DNA from: Spirochaetales bacterium
GTDB taxonomy: Bacteria; Spirochaetota; Spirochaetia; DSM-27196; SLST01
DNA: 5,635 bases
Reading direction: 5' to 3'
Assembly: GCA_030642995.1 (NCBI GenBank)
Contig: DAOWMR010000210.1
Span: forward strand, 1 to 5,635
A model generated the notes under the pieces. The model was not told where the DNA came from. It saw only the letters and a program-made list of their open reading frames with translations, and did not search any database. Numbering within the stretch: position 1 is the first letter of the stretch; each line of letters opens with the position of its first letter. A program made the translations under genes and the position numbers. Of this stretch, positions 4,627 to 5,635 are shown in pieces.

Positions 4627-5635
4627 CTATCTGGTGATGAAGAGAAAGACGCTCAGGTAGACCGGCATCAGCAGGAGGTAGAGGACGTAGTTACCGAGAA
4701 GGGTGACCGCCGTGTGATGTTCGTTCACGCCTGCTTCCCCGGCCATGAGGGAGAGGTTGGTGGCCGGTGGTGTGTGAGTCTCGAGAAAGAGTACGAACAG
4801 AACAGCCGGGGCTAGGCTCAGGTGACGCAAGACTCCGAAGAAGGCCGCATAGAAGAAACCCGGCAGGAGAATCAGACGCACGAACGCGACGGCGCCGGTC
4901 ATCCCGAGAAGCGATTTCAGGTCGTCCCGTGTCACTTTCACCCCTCCTATCAGACCTCCCAGATTGAGGAGCGCCAGCGGAAGAGTAATAGCTGCAAGCC
5001 GCTCAAGAGCGCCGAACACGGGGGCAATCGGGAGCGTGGGATTGTCCAGGACCTTCCCGAGACCGCTCAGGGCCACGGCCAGGCCGATGAGTATGCCTAC
5101 AAGTGGTGGTGAGAACAGATCCCGAATTCGAATGCCTGCTCGATCTGCATCAGATTTCGTGATGATGTATCGGCCGACCGACCAAAGAAGCGGGCTCTGC
5201 ACGAAGAGAAAGGCCGCGATGAGGATTGGCGGAAACTCCAGACCGAATCGCTCGCCCACGAGTGGGACCGAGAGGGGAACGATCTCCGCGATTGCCAGCG
5301 GCAGGTAGCCGGAGTTTCCGAACGTGGCCATGGCAATCCCGGCACGTCGGTCGCTCCCGCGAAACGGTAGTACCGTGAACAGAATCAGGCTGAGAACGAA
5401 TCCGATCCCCACCACGATTACGGCTGAGACCGGCATGAGAAGCATGATCTTGATCTGTGAGAGATCGGTGCGGCTGACCCGGACGATGAAGTAAAACGGA
5501 AGGGCGACTCTGACTACCAGTCGGCTCAAGCCCTGAAAGAAGTTGTCGGCCCACCTTCCCGAGCGTCGCACCACGAAGCCGATGCCCATGATGATGAGAA
5601 GCTGCAGTACGACGTAGAAGACGGGCAAGAAGTAG
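4627..5635 (-). CDS. Auxin efflux carrier (AEC) family permease, N-terminus at or beyond right edge
   Basis: This is an integral inner-membrane transporter of the AEC (Mem_trans) family. Bacterial members export or import small organic acids such as malate or malonate, and most have no proven substrate. At least 333 residues are visible from a TTG at 5628, close to full family length. Ten hydrophobic segments fit the two-times-five helix plan, at about 2-20, 34-52, 61-87, 96-117 and 131-156 in the first half and five more up to the C-terminus. Conserved spots include LPFYFIV at 43-49, TFGNSGYLPLA at 102-112, and ETHTPPATN at 283-291 in the second repeat, which corresponds to the broken-helix substrate region. 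The frame is open to the edge (Tyr-Phe before the TTG) and no ribosome site fits the 7 visible upstream bases, so the true start probably lies just outside. The TAG at 4627-4629 precedes the oxidoreductase gene by 257 bp on the same strand. The substrate is unknown. Confidence 0.92.
   Translation of the reverse strand, partial: YFLPVFYVVLQLLIIMGIGFVVRRSGRWADNFFQGLSRLVVRVALPFYFIVRVSRTDLSQIKIMLLMPVSAVIVVGIGFVLSLILFTVLPFRGSDRRAGIAMATFGNSGYLPLAIAEIVPLSVPLVGERFGLEFPPILIAAFLFVQSPLLWSVGRYIITKSDADRAGIRIRDLFSPPLVGILIGLAVALSGLGKVLDNPTLPIAPVFGALERLAAITLPLALLNLGGLIGGVKVTRDDLKSLLGMTGAVAFVRLILLPGFFYAAFFGVLRHLSLAPAVLFVLFLETHTPPATNLSLMAGEAGVNEHHTAVTLLGNYVLYLLLMPVYLSVFLFITR

Noticed and set aside
4543..4815. 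90-codon plus-strand open frame antisense to the permease end
   Set aside because: It lies mostly opposite the permease C-terminus, is rich in charged residues as expected from the complement of membrane-protein codons, and has no convincing ribosome site.

Overview
The window is an ordinary stretch of chromosome from a moderately GC-rich free-living bacterium. It holds six protein genes, two of them cut by the window edges. I see no rRNA, tRNA, CRISPR array, insertion sequence or phage gene. The taxon cannot be fixed from the sequence. A dapL-type lysine/diaminopimelate gene, a secreted CE3-like esterase and a phytoene desaturase/carotenoid isomerase-like oxidoreductase together suggest an environmental bacterium from one of the phyla that use the DapL route. 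Many such phyla do, so this is only a loose inference.

Layout from left to right: (1) the N-terminal half of dapL, LL-diaminopimelate aminotransferase, on the minus strand at 1-629. (2) Divergent from it, a compact GAF protein of the free methionine-(R)-sulfoxide reductase family on the plus strand at 710-1189. The 80-bp gap between them holds a perfectly palindromic -10 element, a good dapL promoter and a 9-bp inverted repeat. (3) A 107-residue protein resembling the dimeric alpha/beta-barrel (NIPSNAP/ABM-like) families on the plus strand at 1398-1721, with its own promoter and a palindrome over the -35 box. (4) Convergent with it, an exported SGNH/GDSL esterase on the minus strand at 1857-2582. 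(5) A CrtI/CrtISO-like FAD oxidoreductase on the minus strand at 2786-4369. (6) An auxin-efflux-carrier (AEC) family permease on the minus strand from 4627 past the right edge.

The genes do not form one obvious pathway. DapL is core metabolism, the GAF protein is a redox-repair enzyme, the esterase acts outside the cytoplasm on acetylated polysaccharide or a similar substrate, and the AEC protein and FAD oxidoreductase are only neighbours on one strand. Gaps of about 200-260 bp between the minus-strand genes, and no clear shared operator, argue against a tight operon.

I did not find a convincing new system. The items most worth a second look are the two-cysteine form of the fRMsr-like protein, the symmetric divergent promoter next to dapL, the palindrome over the promoter at 1329-1362, and the atypical C-terminus of the CrtISO-like protein, which has no carotenoid genes beside it.
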